A DNA stretch of 64,000 nt from UBA11358 sp049517655 (GTDB lineage: Bacteria; Verrucomicrobiota; Verrucomicrobiia; Limisphaerales; UBA11358): the NCBI GenBank assembly GCA_049517655.1, contig JBEKRQ010000001.1, positions 1 through 64,000 on the forward strand, in the 5' to 3' direction. Of the stretch, positions 35,572-43,882 are shown piece by piece; the stretch's first letter is position 1, and every line of letters starts with the position of its first letter. The position numbers and the translations under genes were made by a program. Under the pieces are notes generated by a model. It did no database searches and had not been told where the DNA came from. It saw only the letters and a list, made by a program, of their open reading frames with translations.

Positions 35572-35988
35572 CTAACCAACCGTGATTTTCATCTGGCGGA
35601 TTTTGTTTTGAATATCCTGGTAAATCGGTTGCTGGCGGAGATTGCGAAGGTCGGGGTCTCTGGCCAGCCAATTGAAATCGCGGTAGCCAAGTTGAAGGGC
35701 TTTTTGCAATGCAAACACGGCGCGGTCGAATTGCTCCGTAAGCGAGTAACTGCACGCGAGATTGTAAAAAACGAGCGGGTCGTGCGGTTCAAGGCGCGAG
35801 AGGTGCTCGTCCACTTTCAAGCCCTCGGCGTAACACCCGCGTTGTGTATAGTGGTCGCCCAAAAGTTGCAATGCGTCCACGTAATCCGGATCGCGACGGA
35901 CAAGCCCCTCCATGAATTCAATCCTGGTGTCCAAGTCGCGCTGGCTGGCGCGACTCAACTTTTTTCCGGCACTGCTCTTGATCGGCAT
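35572..35988 (-). CDS. TPR-repeat protein
   Basis: 138 residues with at least two tetratricopeptide-type helical pairs: YVDALQLLGDHYTQRGCYAEGL, then LVFYNLACSYSLTEQFDRAV, then a partial third (ALQKALQLGYRDFNWLARDPDL). No signal peptide, so probably cytoplasmic. Such repeats mediate protein binding. It is divergent from hpnA and has no clear operon partner. A longer plus-strand frame over the same DNA is its antisense shadow. Confidence 0.8.
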   Translation of the reverse strand: MPIKSSAGKKLSRASQRDLDTRIEFMEGLVRRDPDYVDALQLLGDHYTQRGCYAEGLKVDEHLSRLEPHDPLVFYNLACSYSLTEQFDRAVFALQKALQLGYRDFNWLARDPDLRNLRQQPIYQDIQNKIRQMKITVG

Positions 35989-36100
35989 ATGGCACGCACA
36001 ATTTTTAGAAGCAGTTGCCTCAAGTCAAGCGGCAGTCGTGTTTTTTTTGTGGAATCTCCCGGCGTGTCGCTGCATAATCACCCTGTCCTTCTTCCAGACT

Positions 36101-37108
36101 ATGAATTGTTTCGTCACGGGTGCTTCCGGCTTTATTGGCTCGAATCTTGTCCGCGAACTTCTCGCGGGCGGGCACCACGTGAAGGCGTTGTTGCGACCCA
36201 ACAGTGATTTACGCGCTCTCACTGGTCTGGAGTTCGAGCGTGTGACGGGCGACGTGGGTGACCGTGAATTGCTGAAACGTGAAATCAAAGGCTGTAATTG
36301 GTGTTTTCACGCCGCGGCGAGCTATCATTTGTGGTTGCGCGATTACAAACCGATGTATGCCGCAAACGTCGAGGGCACGCGCAACGTCATCGAAGCCGCC
36401 GGCAAGGCCGGTTGCCAACGCATTGTTTACACAAGCACCATCGGGTGCATCGGGCTTCCGGCCACCGTCAGGGGCGTGACCACTCCGACGGACGAATTTG
36501 CAAAGGTCTCCGTGGCGCAATTGACCAATCATTACAAATATTCGAAATGGTTGGCGGAGGAAATCGCCGTCAATCTTGCGCGCAAAGGTCTGCCCGTCAT
36601 TATTGTCAATCCCGCCGCGCCCGTTGGCCCGTGCGATGTGAAGCCGACGCCAACCGGCCAGGTCATCGTGGATTTTCTGAACCGCAGGCTGCCTGCATAC
36701 CTTGACACGGGATTGAACTGGGTTCACGTGCGCGACGTGGCCGCGGGTCACATTCTTGCTGCGCAAAAAGGACGTGTGGGTGAGCGCTACATTCTTGGCA
36801 ATGCAGGGGGCAATTGGACAATGCGCGAAACGCTTGCCACACTGAATGAAATCACCGGCATTCCGGCGCCGGGAATTAAAATTCCGTATTGGGTCGCGCT
36901 CGCCGCCGGACACGTGAGCGAGAACATTGCCCGCGTCACCGGCAAACCGCCGCGCGCGCCGCTGGCCGGTGTGCGCATGGCCAGATACAAAATGTGGTTC
37001 AATCCGGCCAAGGCCATTCGCGAACTCGGCCTGCCGCAAACGCCGGTGAAACAGGCGATGGCCGACGCCGTCGCGTGGTTTCGCGCGAATGGGTATGTGA
37101 AAAAGTGA
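36101..37108 (+). CDS. hpnA: Hopanoid-associated NAD-dependent epimerase/dehydratase
   Basis: 335 residues from ATG 36101; the long upstream extension in frame reads as non-coding. It is an extended short-chain dehydrogenase with NAD-binding GASGFIGSNLV at 7-17 and the catalytic Tyr-x-x-x-Lys in YKYSKW. The overall pattern (FHAAASYHLW, NPAAPVGPCDVKPTPTG, NWVHVRDVAAGH) is that of HpnA, the putative sugar epimerase encoded with hopanoid genes. No other hopanoid gene is in the window, so the exact substrate is open. The aminotransferase gene starts 97 bases downstream on the same strand. Confidence 0.85.
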   Translation: MNCFVTGASGFIGSNLVRELLAGGHHVKALLRPNSDLRALTGLEFERVTGDVGDRELLKREIKGCNWCFHAAASYHLWLRDYKPMYAANVEGTRNVIEAAGKAGCQRIVYTSTIGCIGLPATVRGVTTPTDEFAKVSVAQLTNHYKYSKWLAEEIAVNLARKGLPVIIVNPAAPVGPCDVKPTPTGQVIVDFLNRRLPAYLDTGLNWVHVRDVAAGHILAAQKGRVGERYILGNAGGNWTMRETLATLNEITGIPAPGIKIPYWVALAAGHVSENIARVTGKPPRAPLAGVRMARYKMWFNPAKAIRELGLPQTPVKQAMADAVAWFRANGYVKK

Positions 37109-37205
37109 TTTGCCGCCAAATTTGCCAATTGCTCAACGAAAATTGGCAATTTGCAAAGCTGCGCTTGCCTTTGTCCCGTGTGTCGTGAAAAATTTCACCA
37201 AACTT

Positions 37206-38294
37206 ATGGCACACGTCAAATTGCACATTCCGGGGCCGGTCGAGGTCAGCGAAAAAACCCTCAAGGCATTTTCCTCGCCGATGATCGGTCATCGCAGTCA
37301 GGGGTTCAAAGACCTTTACGCGAAAATCCAACCGCAACTCCAGCAACTGCTTTACACGAAGCAGCTCGTCTATATCTCCACCTCGTCCGCCTGGGGCGTG
37401 ATGGAGGGCGCGATTCGCAATCTCGTTGCCAAAAAAGTTTTGAACTGCATGTGCGGCGCGTTCTCGGACAAATGGTTCGACGTGTCCAAGCGCTGCGGCA
37501 AGCAGGCCGACGCACTTCAGGTCGAATGGGGGTCACCCATCCGCGCCGAGGCCGTGGATAAAAAACTCGCCACCGGCCAGTTCGATGCGCTCACGTTTAT
37601 TCACAACGAAACTTCAACCGGCGTGATGAGTCCGCTCGCCGAAATCGCCGCGCTCAAGAAAAAATATCCCGACGTGACGTTCATCGTGGACTCGGTCAGT
37701 TCGATGACCGCCACGAAGATTGAATTTGACGCGCTGGGCATTGACGTTTTGCTCGCCGGAACACAAAAAGCGCTCGCGCTGCCGCCGGGCACGTCCATTT
37801 TCACCTGCTCAAAGGCGGCGCTCGCCAAGGCGGCGACAGCCAAAGATCGGGGATATTATTTTGACTTCGTCGAGTTTCAGAAAAATGCCGAGTTAAGCAT
37901 GACGCCAAGCACGCCGAGCATCGGCCACGTTTTCGCGCTGCAATCGAAGCTCGAGGACATTTTTGCCGAGGGGCTGGAGAACCGTTTTGCTCGCCACAAA
38001 AAGCTGGCCGAAATGACGCGCGCCTGGGCGGCGAAGCACGGCTTCACACTGTTCCCGGACAAGGGTTTTGAATCCGTCACGCTCACCTGCGTCAACAACG
38101 GCGCGAAGCCCGGCGGACACGTGACCGACGTGCCGAAGCTGCAAAAGCTGGTGAAGGACCAGGGCTTTCTGATTGACGGCGGTTACGGAAAAATCAAAGG
38201 CAAAACGTTCCGCATCTCGAGCATGGGCGACGAAACCGAGGCGACGATGAACCAGCTTTTCGCCGCGATGGACAAGGCGATGAGCCGGATATGA
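37206..38294 (+). CDS. Class V aminotransferase (alanine-glyoxylate/serine type)
   Basis: 362 residues from ATG 37206, where the family begins (MAHVKLHIPGPVEVSEKTL). It is a PLP-dependent fold-type I enzyme of the alanine-glyoxylate, serine-glyoxylate or phosphoserine aminotransferase group. The PLP lysine lies in AGTQKALALPPG near residue 192, after the DSVSSMTA segment whose Asp binds the cofactor. The C-terminus has the FRISSMGDET substrate-carboxylate region. Likely roles are serine or glycine metabolism; the precise substrate pair cannot be told from sequence. Confidence 0.9.
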   Translation: MAHVKLHIPGPVEVSEKTLKAFSSPMIGHRSQGFKDLYAKIQPQLQQLLYTKQLVYISTSSAWGVMEGAIRNLVAKKVLNCMCGAFSDKWFDVSKRCGKQADALQVEWGSPIRAEAVDKKLATGQFDALTFIHNETSTGVMSPLAEIAALKKKYPDVTFIVDSVSSMTATKIEFDALGIDVLLAGTQKALALPPGTSIFTCSKAALAKAATAKDRGYYFDFVEFQKNAELSMTPSTPSIGHVFALQSKLEDIFAEGLENRFARHKKLAEMTRAWAAKHGFTLFPDKGFESVTLTCVNNGAKPGGHVTDVPKLQKLVKDQGFLIDGGYGKIKGKTFRISSMGDETEATMNQLFAAMDKAMSRI

Positions 38295-38631
38295 TGCTTA
38301 AGGCGTAAGGCGTGACGGGTGAGTGGAGGCGCCACGATCCCTAACGCGCGCCGTGGCCACAAACCTCAAAGGACTTGCGATGGCGCGGCAGCGTCTTGGA
38401 CTGCGGTGGCCCTCCACCGCTTTTGTAACTCTCGAAACCCAGTCCAAAGCGCCAGCCGCCGTCGCGCCGGAGCGGCGCTATGGCGCGCCGCGAAGGCGGA
38501 AGGGCTGGGGCAGTCCAAAACCTGGCGGCGGTTTGGATGTTTCGTGGAAAGCGGTGTAACGCAGGTCAACCGGCCACCTGCTGCATCAAATCGGTTGCGC
38601 GCGCGCCCGGTTGCGCCGAGAATGCAAGGCC
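38295..38631. repeat. Intergenic region with REP-like hairpin
   Basis: No gene is seen. At 38403-38420 GCGGTGG and CCACCGC pair around a CCCT loop, flanked by CAGCGTCTTGGACT and TTTTGTAACTC. Related GCGGTG..CACCGC hairpins occur at 48350-48369. The rest is GC-rich with no further structure that I can support. Confidence 0.55.
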
Positions 38632-39174
38632 ATGCCGGCGCAAAAAAAACAGACTGCCCAAACAGCTCAGACGCCGCGATTGCCCAACTGGCTGCGCATC
38701 GCCGCGGTCGGTCGCAATCCAAAATTCACACTTGCGCGCATTGTTGTTTTGGTCGTCACGTGCTTTATCATTTTCAAATTTATTCTGTTAGTCATCCGCA
38801 CCGAAGGCATCAGCATGTTGCCGACTTACAAGGACCATTCGGTGCATTTAGTAAGCCGGGTCGCGTATTTGTGGCATGAACCCCGGCGCGGTGATGTGGT
38901 CAGCATCCGTTTGGCAGGCTTCCATGTGATGTATATGAAACGCATCATTGGTCTGCCGGGTGAGACAGTCGCTTTTGCCAACGGCCATGTCCTGATTAAT
39001 GGTGAAGTGCTCGAAGAACCTTATGAGAAGCTTCCCTGTGACTGGAATCTTCCACCCGAAAAACTTGGTCCTAACGAATATTTTGTCGTTGGCGACAACC
39101 GTACCATGCCCCCGCGGTATCATGAGCATGGCATCGCCAGACGCGACCGAATCATTGGCAAATTACTCTTATGA
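38632..39174 (+). CDS. lepB: Signal peptidase I
   Basis: 180 residues from ATG 38632. A basic N-terminus leads into one transmembrane helix (FTLARIVVLVVTCFIIFKFILLV). The catalytic pair of the S26 family is present: Ser61 in EGISMLPTY and Lys103 in MKRIIGLPGE, followed by the conserved GDNR near residue 154. It cleaves signal peptides of exported proteins on the outer face of the inner membrane. The protein is shorter than E. coli LepB and nearer to the single-helix type. Its stop overlaps the next start (ATGA), so it is coupled to the downstream gene. Confidence 0.93.
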   Translation: MPAQKKQTAQTAQTPRLPNWLRIAAVGRNPKFTLARIVVLVVTCFIIFKFILLVIRTEGISMLPTYKDHSVHLVSRVAYLWHEPRRGDVVSIRLAGFHVMYMKRIIGLPGETVAFANGHVLINGEVLEEPYEKLPCDWNLPPEKLGPNEYFVVGDNRTMPPRYHEHGIARRDRIIGKLLL

Positions 39175-39713
39175 AAATCATCTTCCGCATCGTGTTGGTC
39201 GCGGCGCTGCTTGCGCTTGGCGTCTGGATGTGGACGATGTTGTTTCCAAGTCCGGAAAAGGTCATCTGCAAGCGGCTCACTGAACTTGCCCGCACCGTTT
39301 CATTCTCGCCCAATGAAGGCAATCTGGCGCGGCTGGCCGGCGCGCAAAATCTGGCGTTTTTTTTCTCCACCAATGTCGAGGTGACCCTGGATGTGCCCGG
39401 ACGCGTTCAGCACCATCTCCTGGGCCGCAGCGAAATCACGCAGGCCGCCCTGGGCGCGCAGTCGGCGGTCAGTGGACTGGATGTCAAATTCCCGGACATA
39501 AACATAACGATTGCCCCGGATAAACAATCCGCCGTGGCCGATCTCACCGTCGAGGTGCGCGTATCGGGCCAACAAGACCTTATCGTGCAGGAAATGAAAT
39601 TCACCCTGCAAAAAACCGATGGCGAATGGCTGGTCACGCGCATTGAAACAGTTCGCACGCTTTCCATTTTGAACTTTGAACCCCTGCGCTTTCCTTCCAT
39701 AGTTTTGCGATGA
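39171..39713 (+). CDS. Membrane-anchored periplasmic protein, NTF2/SnoaL-like
   Basis: 180 residues. An uncleaved-looking N-terminal helix (MKIIFRIVLVAALLALGVWMW) anchors a soluble domain of about 150 residues with the helix-then-curved-sheet pattern of NTF2-like proteins. The final strands (ADLTVEVRVSG, EMKFTLQKTDGEWLVTRIE) are typical of that fold. No catalytic residues can be assigned. It overlaps lepB by four bases and galE by four, so the three form one transcript. Confidence 0.65.
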   Translation: MKIIFRIVLVAALLALGVWMWTMLFPSPEKVICKRLTELARTVSFSPNEGNLARLAGAQNLAFFFSTNVEVTLDVPGRVQHHLLGRSEITQAALGAQSAVSGLDVKFPDINITIAPDKQSAVADLTVEVRVSGQQDLIVQEMKFTLQKTDGEWLVTRIETVRTLSILNFEPLRFPSIVLR

Positions 39714-40681
39714 ACGTTTTGGTCACCGGCGGCGCGGGTTACATCGGTTCCATTTGCGCGGAGGAACTGCTGAATGCCGGCCATCAAGTTACGGTCTACG
39801 ATAATCTCACCGAAGGGCACCGCTCTGCGGTGGATTCGCGCGCAAAATTCATTTTGGGCAAGCCGGAGCAGGAAGGCGACATCCTCAATGCCGTCAAGTC
39901 CGCCAGGCCCGGCGCCGTCATGCACTTCGCCGCCAGCGCGCTTGTTGGCGAATCCATAGCGAATCCGAAAAAGTATTTCCACAACAACGTCGTCAACAGC
40001 CTCAAATTGCTCGATGCCGCCGTGGAATGTGGCATAAAAAAAATCATATTCAGTTCCACATGCGCGATTTACGGGCTGCCCGACAAAATTCCGATGACCG
40101 AGGATTTGTTGCAGCGCCCAATCAATCCCTACGGCGAATCGAAATTGATGTTCGAAAAAATCCTCCAATGGTATCAAAAAGTTTACGGGCTGGAATTTAT
40201 CGCGTTCCGCTACTTCAACGCCGCCGGCGCGAGTGAAAAATTCGGCGAACATCATCGCGTCGAGACCCACCTGATTCCGAGGGTGCTTCAAGTCATGCTC
40301 GGCCAATTGCCGCACGCCGAGATTTTCGGCACGGACTATTCGACGCCCGACGGCACATGCATCCGCGATTACATTCATATCCAGGACCTCGCGCAGGCGC
40401 ACATCATCGGATTGCAGCCGGGTAAGGCCGGTTTTTACAACTTGGGGAATGGCGACGGCTACTCCGTGCGTGAAGTCATTCAAACCTGTGAAAAAATCGC
40501 CGGCAAAAAAATTCCAGCCATTGAAAAACCGCGCCGCCCCGGTGACCCGCCGAGGCTGGTTGCATCCGCTGAAAAAGCCATCCGTGAACTGGGCTGGAAG
40601 CCAAAATTTCCGAAACTCGAAGACATCATTACCACCGCTTGGGCTTGGCACAAGAAACATCCGACCGGCTACCCGGATTGA
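39710..40681 (+). CDS. galE: UDP-glucose 4-epimerase
   Basis: 323 residues. An extended short-chain dehydrogenase with NAD-binding TGGAGYIGS at 6-14, AVMHFAASALVGES, the catalytic Ser-Thr in FSSTCAIYG, and Tyr-x-x-x-Lys in NPYGESK. The C-terminal part with RYFNAAGA and DGTCIRDYIHI is highly typical of GalE. It interconverts UDP-glucose and UDP-galactose to supply galactosyl units for surface polymers. The start overlaps the upstream gene by four bases. A long minus-strand frame across it is an antisense shadow. Confidence 0.95.
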   Translation: MNVLVTGGAGYIGSICAEELLNAGHQVTVYDNLTEGHRSAVDSRAKFILGKPEQEGDILNAVKSARPGAVMHFAASALVGESIANPKKYFHNNVVNSLKLLDAAVECGIKKIIFSSTCAIYGLPDKIPMTEDLLQRPINPYGESKLMFEKILQWYQKVYGLEFIAFRYFNAAGASEKFGEHHRVETHLIPRVLQVMLGQLPHAEIFGTDYSTPDGTCIRDYIHIQDLAQAHIIGLQPGKAGFYNLGNGDGYSVREVIQTCEKIAGKKIPAIEKPRRPGDPPRLVASAEKAIRELGWKPKFPKLEDIITTAWAWHKKHPTGYPD

Positions 40682-40710
40682 TGCGAACCCAGTTGACTAT
40701 TTGACCATTC

Positions 40711-41556
40711 ATGAAAGGAATACCTGTCCTGCACGTCGAGGCCGACTGTATTGCTCGCGCCTGGGAACTCTCGCTTATCGAGCTGCACCAGAAGGGCTGC
40801 GACGTCAAAACCGAATACGACAAGCCGGATGACCCGCCGAGCAAGGACGCCACCATGCTCATCACCGTCACCGACCCGTTGGGCGAGCCGATGATCCACA
40901 AGGATTTCCCCGGCGGCCCTGTGGAATTGCAGGAATACGTGATGGAAATGTGCGACGGCATCAAGGACCACCTCGTCCGCGATCCCAACAATCCGAAGGA
41001 TACCCGTTGGGAATACACCTATCACCAACGCCTGTTCAAATACGAGGTGCCGGCGCTCAAGCCGTTCGATCAGATTGAAATCATCTGCCAAAAACTGGCC
41101 AAGACACCCCACACCCGCCGCGCCCAGGCCATCACCTGGAAAGTGTGGGAGGACAACGGTTGCTACGACCCGGCGTGCCTGCAAAGCATCTGGTGCCGCA
41201 TCCTGGAAGAGGAAGGACAGCCTGTGCTAAGCATGAACGTGCGGTTCCGTTCGAACGACGCCTATAAAGCGGCGTTCATGAATATTTTCGCCCTCGTGCA
41301 GTTGCAGAAACAGATTGCCGCTCGCATCTCCGAGCTTGCCGGCAGGCAAATCCAGATGGGCCGATACTGTCACATGGCGGACAGTTACCACATCTACGGC
41401 TCCTACTTCAAAGAATTCCAGGGGCGCTTTCTGGGTATGCTGCAAAAACGCAACTTCGAGCAGCGCACCATGCGCTACGAAGATGTGCGCGAAATGATGG
41501 AGGAAGCCAAACCCATGATTCTGGAAAAGGCCAGGACGATGGGCGGCGCAGGCTAG
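40711..41556 (+). CDS. Thymidylate synthase-like protein
   Basis: 281 residues, distantly like ThyA. The segment YDPACLQSIWCRI holds a Cys followed by Gln in the position of the ThyA nucleophile. It is followed by LSMNVRFRSNDAYKAAFMNIF, matching the ThyA region that reads RSxDxxLG, and later by DSYHIYGSYF, which resembles the HIY nucleotide-binding segment. Spacing between these blocks fits the family. It may make dTMP or hydroxymethylate a pyrimidine nucleotide; the divergence leaves this open. It follows galE by 29 bases. Confidence 0.7.
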   Translation: MKGIPVLHVEADCIARAWELSLIELHQKGCDVKTEYDKPDDPPSKDATMLITVTDPLGEPMIHKDFPGGPVELQEYVMEMCDGIKDHLVRDPNNPKDTRWEYTYHQRLFKYEVPALKPFDQIEIICQKLAKTPHTRRAQAITWKVWEDNGCYDPACLQSIWCRILEEEGQPVLSMNVRFRSNDAYKAAFMNIFALVQLQKQIAARISELAGRQIQMGRYCHMADSYHIYGSYFKEFQGRFLGMLQKRNFEQRTMRYEDVREMMEEAKPMILEKARTMGGAG

Positions 41557-41561
41557 ACTAC

Positions 41562-41594
41562 TGAAGGATGAAGGATGAAGGATGAAGGATGAAG
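41562..41594 (+). repeat. TGAAGGA heptamer tandem array
   Basis: Nearly five perfect copies of TGAAGGA follow directly after the thymidylate-synthase-like gene. The array is non-coding and could vary in copy number. Confidence 0.9.
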
Positions 41595-41659
41595 CAGAGA
41601 AGAAAACAGCGAACATCCAACATCGAACATCGAATGCCGAACATCGAACCCCGATACGA

Positions 41660-41763
41660 CGCCCTGATTCCCGGTAGGGCACGATGCTCGCCTAGGCGAA
41701 GCCTCGCGAAGACCGGTCCCTATCGCGCCGCTCATTCGGCGGGCTGGGGACAGCCCGCCCTAC
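41660..41763. repeat. REP-like element with GGCGGGCT hairpin
   Basis: GGCGGGCT (41738-41745) pairs perfectly with AGCCCGCC (41752-41759) around GGGGAC. The inverse of this element, with the shared CCGAATGAGCG arm, occurs at 54398-54450. The end of the element supplies the stop codon of the HAD gene that finishes at 41760. Confidence 0.8.
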
Positions 41764-42401
41764 CAATCCGCCGGCTCAATCTGCGCGAAGGAATCCACTA
41801 CAGTATCTGCGTTGCTCAATATCTGCCGGTCATAGGTGGTGGTCAGCGCAATGCACTTCATGCCGGCTCTTTTGGCCGCTTCCACGCCGTGCGGCGCGTC
41901 TTCAATCACGAGGCAGTTTTCGGGTTTGGCACCCAGCCGGCCTGCGGCATGAAGGAAAACATCCGGATTAGGTTTGGAACGATGGTCCACGTCGATTAAC
42001 GAATAAATCCTGCCGCCAAAAAGTCCCGACAAACCTAGCCGGCCGTCAACAATCGCAAGCAAATCCTCGGGCATCGCGGTGGCTATGCACGTCCGGTAGG
42101 CCGGCTGGACACGTTGGAAAAACTCGCGGAACCCGGCAACGAATTCCACATGCTCCTCCAGCAAACGTTTGACCAGCGCCATTCGTTCAGTGATGAGCGA
42201 TTGCACATTGCCTGTGAGACCGCATTCCGCCTTCAGGATTTCGATAGCCTCGACCTGTGATTTTCCGCTCAACAGGTGTTTGATTTTATTCCGTTCATAA
42301 ACGATGCCCCTGCGGCGCAGGAATTCCACCTGTGCCTTGTCCCACGCCTTCTCGGTATCGACGACGACGCCTTCCGCATCGAAAATAATCGTGTTTATCA
42401 T
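41760..42401 (-). CDS. HAD-family phosphatase/phosphomutase
   Basis: 213 residues of the haloacid dehalogenase family, beta-phosphoglucomutase-like subgroup with a helical cap (about 15-85). Motif I reads FDAEGVVVDTE: the nucleophile Asp8 is present, but the usual second Asp is Glu. Motif II is the Thr/Ser in IATAMP, motif III the Lys in SKPNPD, and motif IV EDAPHG. The enzyme should hydrolyse or isomerise small sugar phosphates, with the Asp-to-Glu change in the acid/base position making its activity uncertain. Confidence 0.88.
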   Translation of the reverse strand: MINTIIFDAEGVVVDTEKAWDKAQVEFLRRRGIVYERNKIKHLLSGKSQVEAIEILKAECGLTGNVQSLITERMALVKRLLEEHVEFVAGFREFFQRVQPAYRTCIATAMPEDLLAIVDGRLGLSGLFGGRIYSLIDVDHRSKPNPDVFLHAAGRLGAKPENCLVIEDAPHGVEAAKRAGMKCIALTTTYDRQILSNADTVVDSFAQIEPADW

Positions 42402-42701
42402 GGAGCTGGTTTCTTCCGATTTTTCACGTAAGAACCTGACTCAAAAAAATCCCATTTTACCCGTGCCATGGCAATGCGCGTTTAACTGCTTGTAGATTTG
42501 AATAGCTGCCACTTGTCTCGCCATAGTAAAGCGACGGCGGAAAAAGCACAAAATGCACAAAGTTTTTTTACACTAATTACGCTAATTAACGCGGATGGGA
42601 GGGAATCAAAGACCGCAATTCGAACTCCGAACTTCGATCTCCGAATTCCGAACTCCCCGCTTCCTGTCATCCATAGTCCCGCAACACGGGACGGAGGAGG
42701 A
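42402..42701. other. Intergenic region, no gene
   Basis: These 300 bases hold short AT-rich strings (TACACTAATTACGCTAATTAACGCGG) of a type repeated near 43270 and low-complexity TCCGAACTC-type motifs. I see no gene, tRNA or strong hairpin. Confidence 0.5.
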
Positions 42702-42941
42702 TCAAACCTGCCGCAACTGCCGTTCGGCCTCGAACCAATGTTCCTGGTCGTTGCCCTGTTCCTGTCCCCGCGACATCCAAATCTCGTAGGCCTTTTTCCC
42801 GATTGCATCCCACGAGGGATCTGCTTTTTCCGTCTTTAACGGATTGAGCTTGGCCGCCTTGGTAATCGCATTATGTATTGATTTCATGGCTCCCTGCCTG
42901 CTGAAAGTGGGCGACGGAGTTTTATTTGTGGCTATTGTCAT
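42702..42941 (-). CDS. DUF2934-type small protein
   Basis: 79 residues. The C-terminal half (AYEIWMSRGQEQGNDQEHWFEAERQL) carries the DUF2934 pattern, a short helix pair of unknown function common in Verrucomicrobia, Acidobacteria and Proteobacteria. The N-terminal half is basic and probably unstructured. A hairpin-rich leader lies directly upstream on its strand (42945-43110). Confidence 0.8.
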   Translation of the reverse strand: MTIATNKTPSPTFSRQGAMKSIHNAITKAAKLNPLKTEKADPSWDAIGKKAYEIWMSRGQEQGNDQEHWFEAERQLRQV

Positions 42942-43327
42942 AACTTTATTCTTTCTGGTCCTTGTTTACACTTGTTTCAGGGCCGCCAATGCGGCTCCGG
43001 CATTGCAGTGCAGGGAATAAAAGGAGAGGGAACGCCCCATCCGTGGGGCAGTCGGACACCTGGTAAACGATGCTCCGTTAGCAGAGGCACCATACGCCCG
43101 AAACCGGGATGCGCAAGTTTAATCGGGATGAATCGGCATGGTTGACCGCGCCTTGTCGCGCCGGTTCGCCGCGTCGTAGCTCAGCGAAGACGGGAGTCCA
43201 ACGAAGACGGAAAAAGTGCAAAAATTATGCGTCTCTTGCGCCTTTTTGCGGCAGACTTGAATGGCCCCCTTTGTTATCCGCAGATTGCGCTGATTAACGC
43301 AGATTTTATTTGCCGCAACTTGTTGCT
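42942..43327. other. Gap between DUF2934 and flavin reductase genes
   Basis: Apart from the hairpin-rich block at 42945-43110, the remaining 217 bases contain short repeat remnants (CGCGTCGTAGCTCAGCGAAG; GCGCTGATTAACGCAGATTT) that resemble other intergenic repeats here. No gene. Confidence 0.5.
42945..43110 (-). promoter_or_regulatory. Candidate structured leader of the DUF2934 gene
   Basis: On the transcript of the minus strand three hairpins stand out: GCCCCA/TGGGGC with a four-base loop (43034-43049), GCCGC/GCGGC (42982-42995), and a competing CAATGC/GCATTG (42987-42992 with 43000-43005) that excludes the second. TGCT/AGCA (43071-43083) adds a small one. The block has no coding potential and does not match a riboswitch I know. 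The mutually exclusive pairing is the reason for calling it regulatory; this is inference. Confidence 0.35.
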
Positions 43328-43882
43328 TTACTCTGTAAGGAAGGAAGTTTTTGGGGAAGGCAAATTAATCGTCCGGCCGGCAACCATGAACACGCCTTCC
43401 CCTTGATGATGCATCGTCCGCGGATGTTTCAGGCGCGGATCAATCCACGCTTTGACGACCTCTAGCACGAAGAAGTTGTATTGGGTTACCAGTCTTCGAT
43501 CAATGACCTTGCATTCCAGATTGGCATAACACTCGGCGATGAGTGGGGCCTTGACGCACGCGGCGGCCACGGGCGTGAGACCAAAGGCCTTGAACTTGTC
43601 CACCGACTGACCGGAAGTGTTACCGCAGCCCACCACCTTTTCGGCCAACTTCACCGTCGGGATGTTAATCACGCATTCACCGGTCGCCTTCAAGGTTTCA
43701 AACGAGTAATTCCGGTCGCTCATCACGCAACCCACGATCGGCGGCACGAACTCCATCATCGTATGCCACGACATGGACATGATGTTCGCCCGACCCGCGC
43801 GGGCCGTCGTGACCATCACAACCGGTCCGGATTCAAGCAGCCGATAGACTTGCGCCAGCGGAAACGCTCTTTTCTTGGTCAT
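43328..43882 (-). CDS. Flavin reductase-like FMN-binding protein
   Basis: 184 residues from ATG 43882, chosen for the GAGGAAGAA ribosome site; the ORF could extend to 43921. It is a split-barrel flavoprotein of the DIM6/NTAB flavin reductase family. The segment PVVMVTTARAGRANIMSMSWHTMMEF is the typical FMN-contact region. Members reduce FMN with NAD(P)H or act as flavin-dependent reductases on small molecules. The first 60 bases of the gene and its ribosome site are duplicated at 45193-45265. Confidence 0.9.
   Translation of the reverse strand: MTKKRAFPLAQVYRLLESGPVVMVTTARAGRANIMSMSWHTMMEFVPPIVGCVMSDRNYSFETLKATGECVINIPTVKLAEKVVGCGNTSGQSVDKFKAFGLTPVAAACVKAPLIAECYANLECKVIDRRLVTQYNFFVLEVVKAWIDPRLKHPRTMHHQGEGVFMVAGRTINLPSPKTSFLTE

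Noticed and set aside
35530..36207. 225-codon plus-strand frame
   Set aside because: It is mainly the antisense of the TPR gene; the TPR pattern on the minus strand is convincing.
39407..40660. 417-codon minus-strand frame
   Set aside because: It is the antisense shadow of galE and the gene before it, with no recognisable domain.
42945..43110. Known riboswitch or SRP RNA
   Set aside because: The block lacks the SRP GGAAGGAAGCAGCC motif and the conserved core motifs of cobalamin, c-di-GMP and glycine switches; kept only as a candidate new structure.
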